DNA from: Takakia lepidozioides | Taxonomy: Eukaryota; Streptophyta; Takakiopsida; Takakiales; Takakiaceae | Direction of reading: 5' to 3' | Assembly (NCBI GenBank): GCA_030704615.1 | Contig: CM060733.1 | Span: 930,001 to 994,000, forward strand | DNA length: 64,000 bases | Shown: positions 52,076 through 63,514 of the stretch, one piece after another | Layout of the letters: every line of letters begins with the position of its first letter | Position numbering within the stretch: the stretch's first letter is position 1 | Made by a program: the position numbers and the translations under genes | Notes under the pieces: model-generated | The model's input: only the letters and a program-made list of their open reading frames with translations | Databases searched by the model: none | What the model was told of the DNA's origin: nothing

Positions 52076-52948
52076 GGCAGATTTCTTGTAGGTATTGATC
52101 CACAGGGAATCAAACGTAATCTTGTGTGTGAAATTCCGCCCTCTTAGATGAATCTGGACCTCTATCCCTGGTCTTCAGCTGTGTCTGGGTGCCTCACCAC
52201 ATTGTCCTCGACCTTCTGTCATGACCCATGGAGGTTGACTGACCATCAACCCAAGAGGACCTCTTGTGTGTACTTACTTGTGTCTGTAGTCAGGTAATGA
52301 CGGATTGGTCAATGAGAACCACCACGGTGCAGCTGAGCGGGCAGAGATTGAAACACGGACTGCTAAGAACTTCCCCGTTACCCTAGTGAACCTGCTAAGT
52401 AGAAGGGGAGAGAGAGAGAGGTGCAGAAAATGAACAGTAAGAGGCCCAGGTAGTCCAAAAACAACCTGGAACTAAGCAAGGAGAGAAGGGGCCTTTATGC
52501 AAGGTAAGGAAGATGGACACTGAAGCAACATTCTAAAGCGTAAATCGTGGAGAATCGAAGCTGCGAAGGAGGTGAGGCCTCGAAGCAGAGCCGCAGATAT
52601 TAAAATCAGAACTTGAGCTGAGTTCTGGACCATGTCAACTCCATCCATTCAATCATGTGGGCCGCTCGGATCCTCTGCCAGCTGATGCCATTCTTTCACA
52701 ATCCAACACCCTGCAAACCTACCTACATCTTCTTCCTCACTCTCATTCTTCCTCCCTTCTACAAATGCTCCATGCCTTCCTCCATAACACCTAGTCCAAC
52801 TCTTGTAACGTATCCCTCCCCCACGCTGCTCCCCCGTAACCAAACCCTCCCCCGCGCTGCTCCCTCCCCCACACTGCTCCCTCCCCCGCGCTGAAGTCGC
52901 GCTACTGCAGCAGATCGCGCGTGAGAGACGACAGATCGCGGGAGAAGG

Positions 52949-52977
<29 letters not shown>
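52949..52977. repeat. Poly-A run
   Basis: About 28 A residues just inside the right subterminal repeats of the hAT element. A comparable poly-T run lies at 53,411-53,436, outside the element. Confidence 0.9.
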
Positions 52978-52979
<2 letters not shown>

Positions 52980-53186
52980 CTAGTGCGGGAACCGGAACCG
53001 CCACTCACCCCCCGGTTCCAGTTACAAGCCAGTTCCTGGAAAAACCCGAACCTGCCGGTTCCGGTTCTGGAACCGGCTCGTCCCTGCTCCCCCGGTTCCG
53101 GTTCCAGTATCGGTTCCCAGGCACCGGAACCAGAACCGCCGGTTCCAACCCGCCTAAGCGGGTACCCGCACAACACTGGTACATAT

Positions 53187-55662
53187 AGGCCCCACCAACA
53201 TTCTGTCCAAAGGATTACCTGCAGGCTGGTCTCCCCCATAGTTAAGAACTGGGCTGAAAACCAGAAAAGATTACCTGTAGGGGAATAATCCCCTTTGTTA
53301 AAACGCAACAGGGAGGCAATTCCGACTTTTCTGCCGGATCAGCTAGCTCAAAACCGTTGTTCTTCAGAGCCCAGCCTCCCCATCAAGGTCTACGAAACGA
53401 GTGAAAAAAGTTTTTTTTTTTTTTTTTTTTTTTTTTCCACTCTGCCTGTTCGCGGCCTTCCGTGGCTCCAACCGCCACTACTCCTCACGGCCCGCCCTAG
53501 GCACTCATTGGCCACGGGTTGCCCAGTGATACCCCATGGCACCACTCCCACGAGCCTTCACGGCCCGCCATCCCCACGATCTGGTCACCGTGCCCACCCG
53601 TTGTGTCCGCACCACGACTTCCAATGGTCACGGTCAACGGTCACGGTCAACCATCACAACCTGGGCTCGTGGTATCTCGTGATACCGCCCCAACGGCCCA
53701 TCACGGTCACTATTCCCTGCGTTCCCTTGAACTCCCAACAAGTCCCCATGCGTTCTCGAGGCGTTCCCGGCGTTCCCACGCGTTCCCGAGCTCTCCCATA
53801 GCTGGGGTTTGCTCCTGCACCTGCTGCCACCGAGCTATGGCTTCTGCGGAGCCATCAACCCCGTCGCCCTACACTCCTGAGCTCTCACAGCCCACTAGAA
53901 GTGCCTCCAACTCAACAAGCAAGCTATATGCTGCCCAACAAGCTCCCTTTTCTTCATGAAGCTCACAAAAACAAATCTGAAAATACACACTTTTACAAAC
54001 TTGGTGCACTTGCACTTCTCATGCATCTCCCTTGGCTCTAGGGCGCCTCGTTGCTGCCCTTCCAGCCCCGCTCTTGCCACTCCAAGAGCCCTTACACTGC
54101 TGAGTTTCAAATTGAAACTCCAATCAGCACATGCTTCACAAGTGCACTGATTTGCACACAAGAGGGACCAGCCCCATCTCTTCACTCATACTTCTTCATG
54201 AGCTTGGAGCTGAAGCTCCCAACGAGCTGCGATGCATCCCCTCGCAGCTCCACCATTCGGCTGCTCCTCATCTACCCGCAACAACTAGTTTCGAGCAGAA
54301 ATACCTGGAGCTGATCATATCATCTCCAACCTGCACCATGCTAGCTTCCCATGCGCAGCCTACATTCCTGCAGCTCCTTAACTTGGTCTGCAACTGAAGA
54401 AGACGACCACCAGTTCGTCCACTCGTGGCCAACATCTCCTCTGCTTCATACTAGAGGCCCAAACTTGGTTGTCATAGCGTTGAGCTATGCAACGCCGCTC
54501 TTCAACATAGGCTACCCGCTTCTCTATCCATTGCAAACCTGCAACGTGTTCGCCTTTGCACTCTATCCACTTTGGATAGGCTCATGCACGGATCCCTGCA
54601 CTCTAGGCTGAACCGCTTCTCATGAAAACACAAGTGCTACAAAACAACTCGAACCTCGCACTCACAGACTCGAGCTGATCTTTTTCAAGTGATAAAGAAA
54701 TGAATGATATAAGCACACAAGCTCTCTCAAACTCACATACCTGCACATGAAAACATCACTCATATATTAAGTCGAGCCAAGTGCATCCCACGCCATGGGG
54801 AACCCACACTACGGCGCCATAGCTAGACGCGATGAGGCTCAACTCGAGAAAGATGAGCCCACCGCGATCTGCCGTGAAGATAACAACGCCAGGTGCCCAA
54901 ACATGTATTGGCCCCTGGATTGACACTTGGGTCAAAACCAAATGCCAATATATAAAAGCTAGCTATTTCCTAGCTAACTTCACACTAGTGGTAAAATAAC
55001 TTGACAGAGTGACTCAGCAGCAGCAGCTGCTCAGTCACTCTCCCCCCCACCTTTTTTTTTGTTTTTTTTTCCTTGCCTCTCCCTCTCTTTCTCCTCTTTC
55101 CCTCTCTCTCCTTTTTTTTTTCACTCACCACAATAAAGAACTAACTAGGGAGGGAGAGGGAGAAAGAAAACCTACCTCTGCTGCTTCGGCGCCATGGCTG
55201 CTGCAAACGGCACGTCTCCTCGAACCTATGTTTGTTTCAATGTACGGGTGGTAGTCTAAGGTGCAATGTAAACGTGACTCTTCTGACGTTAATCCCTAAT
55301 CTGGACCATATTTGCAGCGGAAATCTACTGACACTGAACGCAACGCTCTCTCCCCCGCTCCCCCATGCCCCTCTCTCTCCTTCCACTTCCTTTGCGGACG
55401 CCTCTCCACGACGTTTCTGCCACACAGGAGAGAGAGAAGTTAGCAAGAGAGAAAGAGAGGAAGAGAGGAAAGAGACAAAACATACCTACGCAGCACGGCG
55501 TTCGAGCGGCAACAGCAGCTTGGGGCGAGTTCGTCTCCGCGTTGCGACCAACCGGGGCTACCTCTGCAGGTAAGCTTCCTCCACCCCAAGCCCCACAGTC
55601 CCACCTCTCTCTCTCCCAAAGAGCAAACAAAAATTGGGGGGGGGGAGAGCAGGTGCTTCAAG
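53187..55662. other. C-rich spacer, no gene recognised
   Basis: 53,440-53,810 is C-rich with repeated CACGGTCA and CGTTCCC words. 53,800-54,960 has open but family-less frames; CCAATATATAAAAGC at about 54,940-54,954 looks like a plus-strand TATA box, possibly in an LTR. At 55,013-55,170 a hairpin (GTGACTCAGCAGCA..GCTGCTCAGTCAC) with C-run and CT-rich tail repeats the motif of 28,636-28,728. 55,360-55,660 is purine/pyrimidine-biased. Confidence 0.35.
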
Positions 55663-55900
55663 CACTTAGGAAAAACAAAATGGCGCGGTGCCGACATGCC
55701 ACGCCCGGCCGTGGCACGCTGGCGCCGCGCCTTATTTTTGAATTTGAAAATGGGGGTTGCCACGGCCGGTCGTCGCAGCTTGACCCCCCTGTGTGGCAAC
55801 AACAAAAAAACGTGTCGCAAGATGCGACGCCGCGGCGTGGCAATGAGCAACGGCAGGGGGTGGCAACCCCAACCTCCCCCTTGTTAGCTGGGCAACAGGG
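55663..55900 (+). mobile_element. Second CACTA-type left end with subterminal motifs
   Basis: CACTTAGGAAAAACAAAATG at 55,663 resembles the terminus at 25,300 (CACTACAGGAAAAGG) with two changes in the first eight bases. It is followed by the same GCCACGCCCGGCCGTGGC-type palindromes and GTCGCA words as 25,330-25,980 and 63,665-64,000. If genuine, 55,663 to just beyond 64,000 would be an element of about 8.4 kb, a normal CACTA size, carrying the genes at 56.2-63.3 kb. Confidence 0.5.
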
Positions 55901-56226
55901 GGTTACTTTGTAGGTTTAGGGTTTAGGGCCTTTTGGGGTTTTCAGGGTTTTTAGGGATTTTTTTTTTGTTTGTTTGGTTCCCTTATGGTTATGGGCTAGG
56001 GTGTTTGTTTTTCTTTATGGTGCTAGGTTTTGGTTGTGGGTGTTGGGGTTCAAAGGATAAACGGTGTAATTATGATTCACACATCCAAAAAGTGGTTCAA
56101 TCTGATAAGCGCAAAGCGCTGGGTCTCAGTAAATTTTTCCATGATGTGGGCAACCCGAAGACAGAACGTGAGGAAGGATTTATTGTCTTGGGTTCTCTCA
56201 CCAGAGGGATGCTCCACCTTTGTTTA

Positions 56227-57488
56227 TCAATTTTGAAATTCCTGAGGCTGAGGCAAAGGCTCAAGCCCTTGGGCAATGTGGGACTGGTCTTTTTGGGATT
56301 TTTTTCTTTTTTCTTTCCAATATTTTTTTGATATTGGGTTTTGGAGTTTGAATTTGTGAGGGTCGCTACGGCCTCCCAGCGATGGGGCGTAGTGACCCCT
56401 TGCTGTCGTAGGGTGGAAAAGGGACATAGGGTTTTTTCTTTTTCTGCCAACGGGTTTTGAGAAATGAAAGTGGGGGTGGTGTGTGTTAATTAGGATGCGA
56501 TGGTGAGGAAACATCGACCCGTCTCCCTCGAGGATGGGCAGGCGGTGCCACAAATTGAAACCATAACGCCTACGATACCTACGATACCCCTCGACCCTAC
56601 ACATCTCATCTACGTGGTGCTGGGTGAACCAACTGGTCACATGGGGCACAGGCTCTGGCACGAATTCTGCAAGCAGACTGGCGCGAAATGCCTCCCGTGC
56701 AATGTGATTGCGAGCTTGGGCATCAAGTCGTGGCTGCAATATGCGTAGTATACGACGCATCAATACTTATATCGTAATTTGGTTTCATGTATGCTTATCA
56801 ATCATACTATATTATTAGATATACCAAATGTAATATGAATGAGGGTTAATGAGAGGGGGTGGAAAAAGACTCACCTTTGCCGCATCGGCAATCAAGTTCA
56901 TCGCGTAATATTTTTCGACAATATGCGGTCGACGCCTCGGTGGTCTGGTGCCGCCCGGCGGTATCCGTGCCCAACACTTAGTGCACCAACACTCAATCCT
57001 GTCGGGAGGGGGGTCAAAGGTGGACGTGCGTGGGCGTTGTGTCTCTAGACTAGCAAGGCTCTCACCACTGGGTGGTCCGCGAGGGGGCAACCCGCGGCGC
57101 GCCCGACTCGATCCCGGAGTGTCAACACCTCCGCATCACCTAAAATTTGATCCCGGTCCCTTCTACGATTGTGTCCGCCAGCCTGTATTGGATCAGGTGC
57201 AACGGATCGCTCCTGACCAGGAAACACGGTTGGAATTGGGCGGCGAGCAGGCCTACCCCCCCCTCCGCTTTCCTCAGGCGGTCCCCCTGATCCAGAGTCC
57301 TCATCTGATGATTCTCCCCGCCGTATATGTTGTAGCAGCTTGTAGGCCGATTGTGCCCCCCCCTCCCCCCCCTCCGTTTGTTTCTTTGCCTGATCCACGT
57401 CCGGTAATACCTGATCCGGACGTTGTACCCCCGGCTGTGCCTCCGGCATCACATCCTCAACCACCTCCAAAGTTGCTGGAACATACAT
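56227..57488 (-). pseudogene. Transposon-borne gene with Cys cluster, function unknown
   Basis: Pieces on the minus strand: an Asp/Glu/Gly/Arg-rich exon (57,488-57,045); a frame from about 57,000 to 56,875 with ECWCTKCWARI followed by RRRPHIVEKYYAMNLIADAA; a clean intron of 141 bp (donor AAAG|GTGAGT at 56,874, acceptor TTGCAG at 56,734); and a phase-matched exon from 56,733 with RLDAQARNHIAREAF and HVTSWFTQHHVDEMCRV, open to 56,227. The CxCxxC plus His arrangement is like the N-terminal zinc segments of some plant transposon proteins, but I do not recognise the family. The first and second pieces are in different frames and I found no splice pair joining them, so a frameshift is likely. It is divergent from the SET-like ORF, 133 bp away. 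Confidence 0.45.
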
Positions 57489-57621
57489 TTGGTGGCAGAC
57501 TCTTTTTCTCCCTCTCCCTGGCCCCCTTGAAGACTAGAAATACTAAGGCTGCCTACCTAGGTTTCCTCCCCTTCGGCTTGGGCAGCCTGAGCCGGATCCT
57601 CGCCCTCGATGGGAAGCGCAT

Positions 57622-58287
57622 ATGACTATGTTACTGAGGACCGTCCAACCTCGTTGCTGGGGGAATCATCTCGACCCTCCTACCCCCATCCGAGAGAATG
57701 TGGAGTTCGAGTATTGGGGTAGACGATATGTTGTGAGAGCCACTACTGACCCTGCTATGGGTCGGGGTTTATTCACGGTCAATGATATTGTGGTTCCTCC
57801 TCGGAGAAACAACATGGTGGACTTGTTTCCCTACTACGGTCCATACTACACCTCCGCGGAGTTCCGTACATTACGCCTCGAAGCCCCATACATCCTACCC
57901 TACATTTTGTGTGTCAACGGACAAGATGTACGTAGACGGGGGTTGTCTCCCATTGAGATCAGATTTTGTGATGGTGACCCCGATATCTTTGGCAATGTTG
58001 TTGGGCTCATCAACAGTTCTTTTGGTCATCCTAGGAGAACCAATGTAGTAAGGGACGAGCGAAGCGATGGGCATGAGAGCTTTTGTGGTCATATGTCGGT
58101 ATATTGTGAGGGGATGCACATGTTTGTCATGACATGTGCTAGTAGGACTATTACGCCTGGCAGCGAGCTATTTGCCTCATACGAGTTCTCCCGAGATGAT
58201 TGGGACCTCCAGTTACAGCATGAATGGGATGTATATGGTAGAAATAGGGTTCATTTGAGACAGGGATCGCGTAGAGGGACATTGTAG
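57622..58287 (+). CDS. SET-domain-like protein in CACTA context
   Basis: A 221-codon open frame from ATG 57,622 to TAG 58,285-58,287, with no stops or shifts although its neighbours are decayed. It shows the three landmarks of a SET domain in order: residues 38-58 VRATTDPAMGRGLFTVNDI (the G.GLFA..I opening); 128-141 GLINSSFGHPRRTN in the place of the family's RFINHSC.PN; and 168-188 FVMTCASRTITPG-SELFASYEF, matching the 'a.rdI..GeEL..dYg' end with the conserved Tyr. SET enzymes transfer methyl groups from S-adenosylmethionine to lysines, often on histones. The NHSC motif is altered to NSSF, so activity is uncertain. There are no pre-SET or post-SET Cys clusters. A Pro-rich open frame (56,948-57,625) overlaps the start codon; a longer protein through splicing cannot be excluded. 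Confidence 0.62.
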   Translation: MTMLLRTVQPRCWGNHLDPPTPIRENVEFEYWGRRYVVRATTDPAMGRGLFTVNDIVVPPRRNNMVDLFPYYGPYYTSAEFRTLRLEAPYILPYILCVNGQDVRRRGLSPIEIRFCDGDPDIFGNVVGLINSSFGHPRRTNVVRDERSDGHESFCGHMSVYCEGMHMFVMTCASRTITPGSELFASYEFSRDDWDLQLQHEWDVYGRNRVHLRQGSRRGTL

Positions 58288-58489
58288 ATATTCTCATGAT
58301 GTACTTTGTATACATCCGATTAATCGATTGATGTAAATATTTTTTCTATTGCTCGTGTGGGTTGCAACTTTGCATATGTGATCTGAACATACTTATGCAC
58401 ATGTGGACCAAATATGAGCTTGAACCAATCAATGGGTCATTCTAGTGTTGAACGCAGCTACGTGTCGTAGAGACGGAAAATTGCGTTTC

Positions 58490-59060
58490 GCCTGCACATG
58501 ATTTTTTTTTTATTCCATTTTCCAAGCCATATGCTTAATGATAGCATATGCAATGTGTGTGCAAAATTTGGGAGTAAACAAAAGTCATTTGGACCCAAAA
58601 CCATATTTTGTTCTCTCATTTGTATTCCAAAGTTGAGTTATCTTCAACTTCATGCATTCTTCATAGAGAATTCTGCAAAAGTGACCCTAGAAACACACTT
58701 ATTTTTTTTCCATTTTTTTTTTGTCCAATTGTTTGCATGGACGTAGTGGTGCAAACCCCGATGTCACAGAACAAAATAAAGCCAAAAATAAAATCATTAC
58801 CCACCTCAAAACTGCAATCATATATTTTTCTAAATGTAAATATTCATTTTAAATTCTTTTAAATTCTTTTAAATTCGATTTAATTCAAAATTGGTTCAAG
58901 GGTGAGTGCGTCGTTGGGGAGGCGAATGTTTTTTTTTTTTTTTTTGCTGGATCTTTGCACGTGTGTTGCACACATATTTAAGCACATGTGGGAAAAATTG
59001 AAGCTTGAGCCACATCCGTTTGATGGGTGCAATGGCATGAAAGGATTTTCTTTCACATTA
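58490..59060 (+). repeat. Copy of the 1-kb satellite's unique block
   Basis: Matches the blocks at about 34,590-34,980, 35,590-36,000, 36,600-37,010 and 37,610-38,010: GCACATGATTTTTTTTT, then GCCATATGC.TAATGA, AAAGTCATT..GACCC, TTCATAGAGA.TTCTGCAA and GGGGAGGC.AATGTTT in the same order. It is more diverged than those copies are from each other. Confidence 0.75.
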
Positions 59061-59261
59061 AAAACTGGTTGATATGGTGAACGCGTCCTTGGGGGGGCAA
59101 ATGATCTTGTTTGGGTTTGAAACTTTGCATGCGTGACGTTGTGCAAATACATGTAATTATTGAATGACATATTTGGTGCATGCACACATTGAAGGTTGTT
59201 GTTTGCATTTCGCTTATAATAAGTTGTATGGTTGCAATGACACATTATAATATATGCCCGT

Positions 59262-62200
59262 ATGTTCATTTGTTCGTATCAGGACTTTGTCCATCCCTTC
59301 CCGATGCTTTCTTGGGGGACCCCATCCAAAAACAACCCAAGTACATTAGGTGGGAGTTGTGGGCGAGACGCTGCCCCGACCGACGATCAAGTACCGAAGG
59401 ATGATGACGATGACAGTGACATTGATAGCAACAGTGATGATGGAATTAGCCAGGAGGATGTGCAAGCTATGAAGGATCTCTTAATGCATCATATAGGCGC
59501 TGATGCAACCCATGGAGAAGAAACCAGGCCAATCGCTGATCCTGAAATGGGCCCCTCAAATGACATGGAGAGGAAGGCGAGAACTCCCTTGTACAAAGAG
59601 GCGAAAGTGAGTCGATTTTCAACAATCTTATTATTGCTCAATCTTCAAGTTCGATTTGGCATAAGTAATGTTGGGATGTCTGCCATAATGCGAACTATTG
59701 CGAACTATATCCTTGCTCCACACGGTCGCGGAAAGAGGTGCGCGAAGTGTTGGACTCCGTGGGGATGGGCTATAAGATTTTTCATGCATGTCCATGTGAT
59801 AAAACCTTATACTACGGAGAGGATTCGCATCTCACCAAGTGCCCAAAGTGCAAGGAAGACTGATATCGAGATGATGTCCAAGGGAAAAAAGTACCACGCA
59901 AGGTATAAGCGTCATTCCCCCTCGCATGAAAATTTTCTTCTTTAATCTTGTCAATGCATGTCAAGTATATTCCACAAAGTTTGGGGTTTAGAGAGTAGTA
60001 CTCATGTAAGATCTGATTGTGGCTTTGGAAGGAGTGAGTAATACTAGCAACGTTCGGTTTTGACCATTCACGCCCAAATGAGAGAGAGGCTGTATAAAAG
60101 GAAAGACATAAGGGTGTTGTATTATGTGTCATAATGGGATGATTATATGTGGGGGACGTGGGGTATTTCATCTTAGAAAATGCATTACTTTCCGTTCCTC
60201 ACGCGATTGAAGGCACACCACTAAAGCCCGGAGTTGGCAACACTGATGAGATGACACGCCTCGCATCGGAGCCCCCCGGGAAAGGTGTGCAGGCCACAAG
60301 ATTCACAAGCATGGAGGCATACTGAAGAGATGTGGCCTTTTCTCTTGGAGGACCCACCATATGTCCGTCTCGGCTTCTCCACAACACCCCTCCGTATCTT
60401 TCAATAAAAAAAGACTATATCATGTTGGCTGCCATTGTACCAGGTGAGTGTTCCCATTTCATGCTTATTATTCCCTTGGACTTTACATTAATCTTATGAT
60501 CTCTAGCGCAATTCGGATGCAAGATTGATGAGTGACATAATCATGGAGTAAGACGTGTAATTCATTATGTAGTATAATTTGTACATTGGTGGAGCATTGA
60601 AACAATGATGTGAATGTCTCATAGGGAAAAAACAAGTGGCAAACATGGACACGTACTTGCGACCTCTAGTTGATGAACTTAAGGAGCTATGGAGGGGGGT
60701 CCCAGCATTGGATGCTTCACTTGACCCTATGGCCGGACAATCTTTTCAAATGAGAGACATATTGCTTTGGACAATGCATGATTATCCAGGTAAATTATGT
60801 TCCCCATGAAGAACCCGCATACATTTACTTGTTAAGGCCAAATAGTCTTGTCAAGGTGACAGTCTTGTGCACCGTAGTGGGGTAGATGGCACTATGGGCC
60901 ATGCACATGAAAACTTCTTGTCTTGGCTAATGTGGCGGGATGTGTACAGGACTAACTGTTTGCTCCGGGCTAAGCACCTACCATGTGTACTTACATTGTG
61001 GCGATGATCTTGATGCACATAGCTCCCGCCATCTTCGCAAGATGGTGTATCCCAACTACCGTAAGTTTCTTCCTATGAGCCATTGATGGAGAAGAAGAGA
61101 TAAACACTTGTTTGATGGAAAAGAGGAGGTATGTCCCCCCCCTGTGACACCATCCGGGCAGTTTTGGGAAGACCGATGGAAGGAGGCCCATACGGGCATG
61201 GTCGGTGAAGTGGACGTGCCCGACATGAAGCGACTTTCAATCTTCTACGAGTTGACATATTGGGCGGTACGTATTCCACAAAAACACCGTCAATATCCCT
61301 ATGCATGCATGTGATATTGCACATTTGGTATGCGTTGCATTGTCACTTTCACGTCAAAAAATTTGTGTAAGTATTTGTGGGTGGGGATATATATTGGACC
61401 TGAAGATTTGCCATCTTCTAGATCCTATGCATATTGAGAAGAATGTCTGCTCGTCTTTTTTTCAGGTTCTTCATGGCACGCCGGCAAAGAAGGGAGTGGC
61501 TGCAAAATGAGATTCTCTCGGTGTTAGAAAGGAGCTTGAGGAGCAGGGTCGCATGCGCCATGTAGGGGCCGAGCAAAATGGTGTGGAACCAAAGGGTGTT
61601 GTACGGTGGAAGTATAGGCGCGTACCTTGACAATGGACAAAGAAGGAATACAAGAATATGATAGCCACCATAGGTGCTGTCCGAACACCAACTGGTTATG
61701 GGTCATCCCTCCGTATGAAGTTCAACGAAGACGGGGTCCATGGTTTGAAGTCTCATGACTACCACAATATTTTGCAAGACATCTTGCCCATTGTAGTACG
61801 TGGGACATTGACGCCCGAGGTCCGCGAGACAATCTACAGATTGGGAGGCTTGTTCCGGTGGATTTGCTCCAAAGAGTTGGATGAAGCGGATTTTCCACGC
61901 ATGAAGAAGGAGATGGCGGAGATAATGTGTATGTTGGAGATGAACCTTCCTCCTTCCTTCTTTGATATCCAAGTGCACTTGGTAGTGCACTTAGTGGAAG
62001 AGGCTTCGATTGCCAGCTCCTTTCCTTGGGCGTTACATGAAGATTTTGAAAGCATTTGTAAGACAAATGGCGCACCCGGAGGGTAGCATGGCGGAGGGGT
62101 ATACATTGCAAGAAGCTATGTTCTATTGCATGGAGTATATGGCAAGGGTGGATGAGGAAGCCCCTCGGATGTTGAAGGAAGAGGAGGATGCACGAACCAA

Positions 62201-63365
62201 TGACATCGTTTTGCCCAAAAAATCGAAGAGGGTAAAATTGCCGACTTAATTATTGAGCGAGCGCATGACTTCATATTAAAGAACACCCCATCCATACATG
62301 AGTGGGAGGCAAGATACAATAACCTTGTTCAACAACGAGAGGAGGAGACGCTTGCATGGAGGCGGAACGATCCAAGGCCGGTTACTAGACGCCGTCGACG
62401 AGGAGCGGGCCGCCGGAATGTTCCTTCATAAGATTTGCTAGTGGAATTGCAGCTTCTAAGTTCATTCCAACAGTGGCTCAAGATTTCAGTTTATGACGCC
62501 GTTTCTCAAGGTGAGGTGGTTTCAGATATGGTGCAAGACCTTGCAAGGAGCCCATCTCAATTCGCGACCTCATACACGGCGGTTTGGGATCACGGTCGTC
62601 ATTTCCGCATTCGTGCTCTTGACATGAAGCGCAAAACAACGTTTGATTCTGGCTTGTGTGCCATATATTGGCAAGACTTCGTGTGGGGTAAGGGAGATAC
62701 ACGACCTGCTATGAGCAAACTTGAGTACATTGGAGAGCTTGAGAGTATACTCCAACTTCAGTATACAAGGTACCGGCCTCTTCTCTTCAAGGGAAGGTGG
62801 TTCTAGCCACATCTTGTGGGGCCCTCCGCAACACTAATGCGAGATGATTGTGGTTTCATGTGCGTCAATGCAGATAGGCTCAACCCTACTCATTGTCCCT
62901 CCAATGAGCCTTTTGCATTTCCTTCAGACATGGAGCAAGTTTTCTTTTCCGGTGACAAAACAAGAGGGGGAAATTGGAAGGTGGTTGTGCATGCTCAGCC
63001 AAGAGGAAGACGTTTCTATCATGGTCTCCGGATCTCCACGGGGTGAGGCAATTACGGTGGAGGGACGGACTGGTCATAATGATGCTGATGATGGAGGCTG
63101 GGTAGAGGGGGTAGAAGAGGATGATGACGCCCCGGAGAATGCATCCCGGACCCTATATGATGAAGCTTCAGAAGATACGGATGTTGGACAAGGAGATGAA
63201 GACACGACAATTGACAACGAGGTGGAGGATGATTCAGAGGTGTCTTTTGAGGGCCGGGCCATTATGACGATGACTCCGATGACCACTTGTAGCTTGATGA
63301 GGATGAAGAAGCTTCGGATGATGATGATGTTCAAGTTGATTAGACACATAATCAAAGCTATATAA
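59262..63365 (+). pseudogene. CACTA transposase (TNP2 / Transposase_21 with DUF4218 and DUF4216 regions), decayed
   Basis: Nearly full-length plant En/Spm TNP2 transposase. Visible in order: an acidic stretch with ARTPLYKEAKVSRFSTILLL; VGMGYKIFHACPCDKTLYYG and HLTKCPKCKED (another frame after about 59,730); MHYFPFLTRL and WRHTEEMWPFLLEDP at 60,180-60,360; DYIMLAAIVPG with an intact donor GGTGAGTG at 60,440 and the next exon starting near 60,628 (MDTYLRPLVDELKELWRGV); TYHVYLHCGDDLDAH at 60,985; FWEDRWKEAHTGMVGEVDV at 61,160; then LLDPMHIEKNVCSSFFQ. A DUF4218-like part follows (HDYHNILQDILPIVVRGTL, RWMYPF-type end, YMKILKAFVRQMAHPEGSMA), and a DUF4216-like part ends at PSDMEQVFFSGD with NWKVVVHAQPRGRRF and an acidic tail. 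Many in-frame TGA/TAA stops replace Arg (CGA), Gln (CAA) or Trp codons. Confidence 0.85.
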
Positions 63366-63459
63366 TAATTCTCGCACCGAACTGTACCCATCCCTTCGAT
63401 TGATTGTACATGTACATGCATATTGTAGCTTATTTCTATGATTCATCAATGGTCTTGCA

Positions 63460-63463
<4 letters not shown>

Positions 63464-63512
<49 letters not shown>
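63464..63512. repeat. (CT)n microsatellite
   Basis: A CT dinucleotide run of about 49 bp downstream of the transposase, followed by purine-rich sequence and a run of 14 C residues (63,601-63,614). Confidence 0.95.

Positions 63513-63514
<2 letters not shown>

Larger units (their letters stand above)
47916..53178 (-). mobile_element. hAT transposon with intact ends and 8-bp target-site duplication
   Basis: The left terminus CAGTGTCGTGCGG (47,916) pairs with the right terminus, which reads CAGTGTTGTGCGGG in reverse complement (ending 53,178). Both are flanked by the identical octamer GTACATAT (47,908-47,915 and 53,179-53,186), the duplication length expected of hAT elements. Inside each end are many GGTTCCGGTTCC / GGAACCGGAACC subterminal repeats (47,945-48,085 and 52,985-53,150). 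The interior holds a hAT transposase on the minus strand and a tandemly amplified gene fragment. The perfect duplication suggests a fairly recent insertion; the host site is retroelement or repeat DNA. Confidence 0.93.

Noticed and set aside
56948-57625. 225-codon plus-strand Pro-rich ORF overlapping the SET-like start
   Set aside because: Mostly the antisense of the Gly/Arg-rich minus exon. It might contain a 5' exon of the SET gene but there is no positive evidence.
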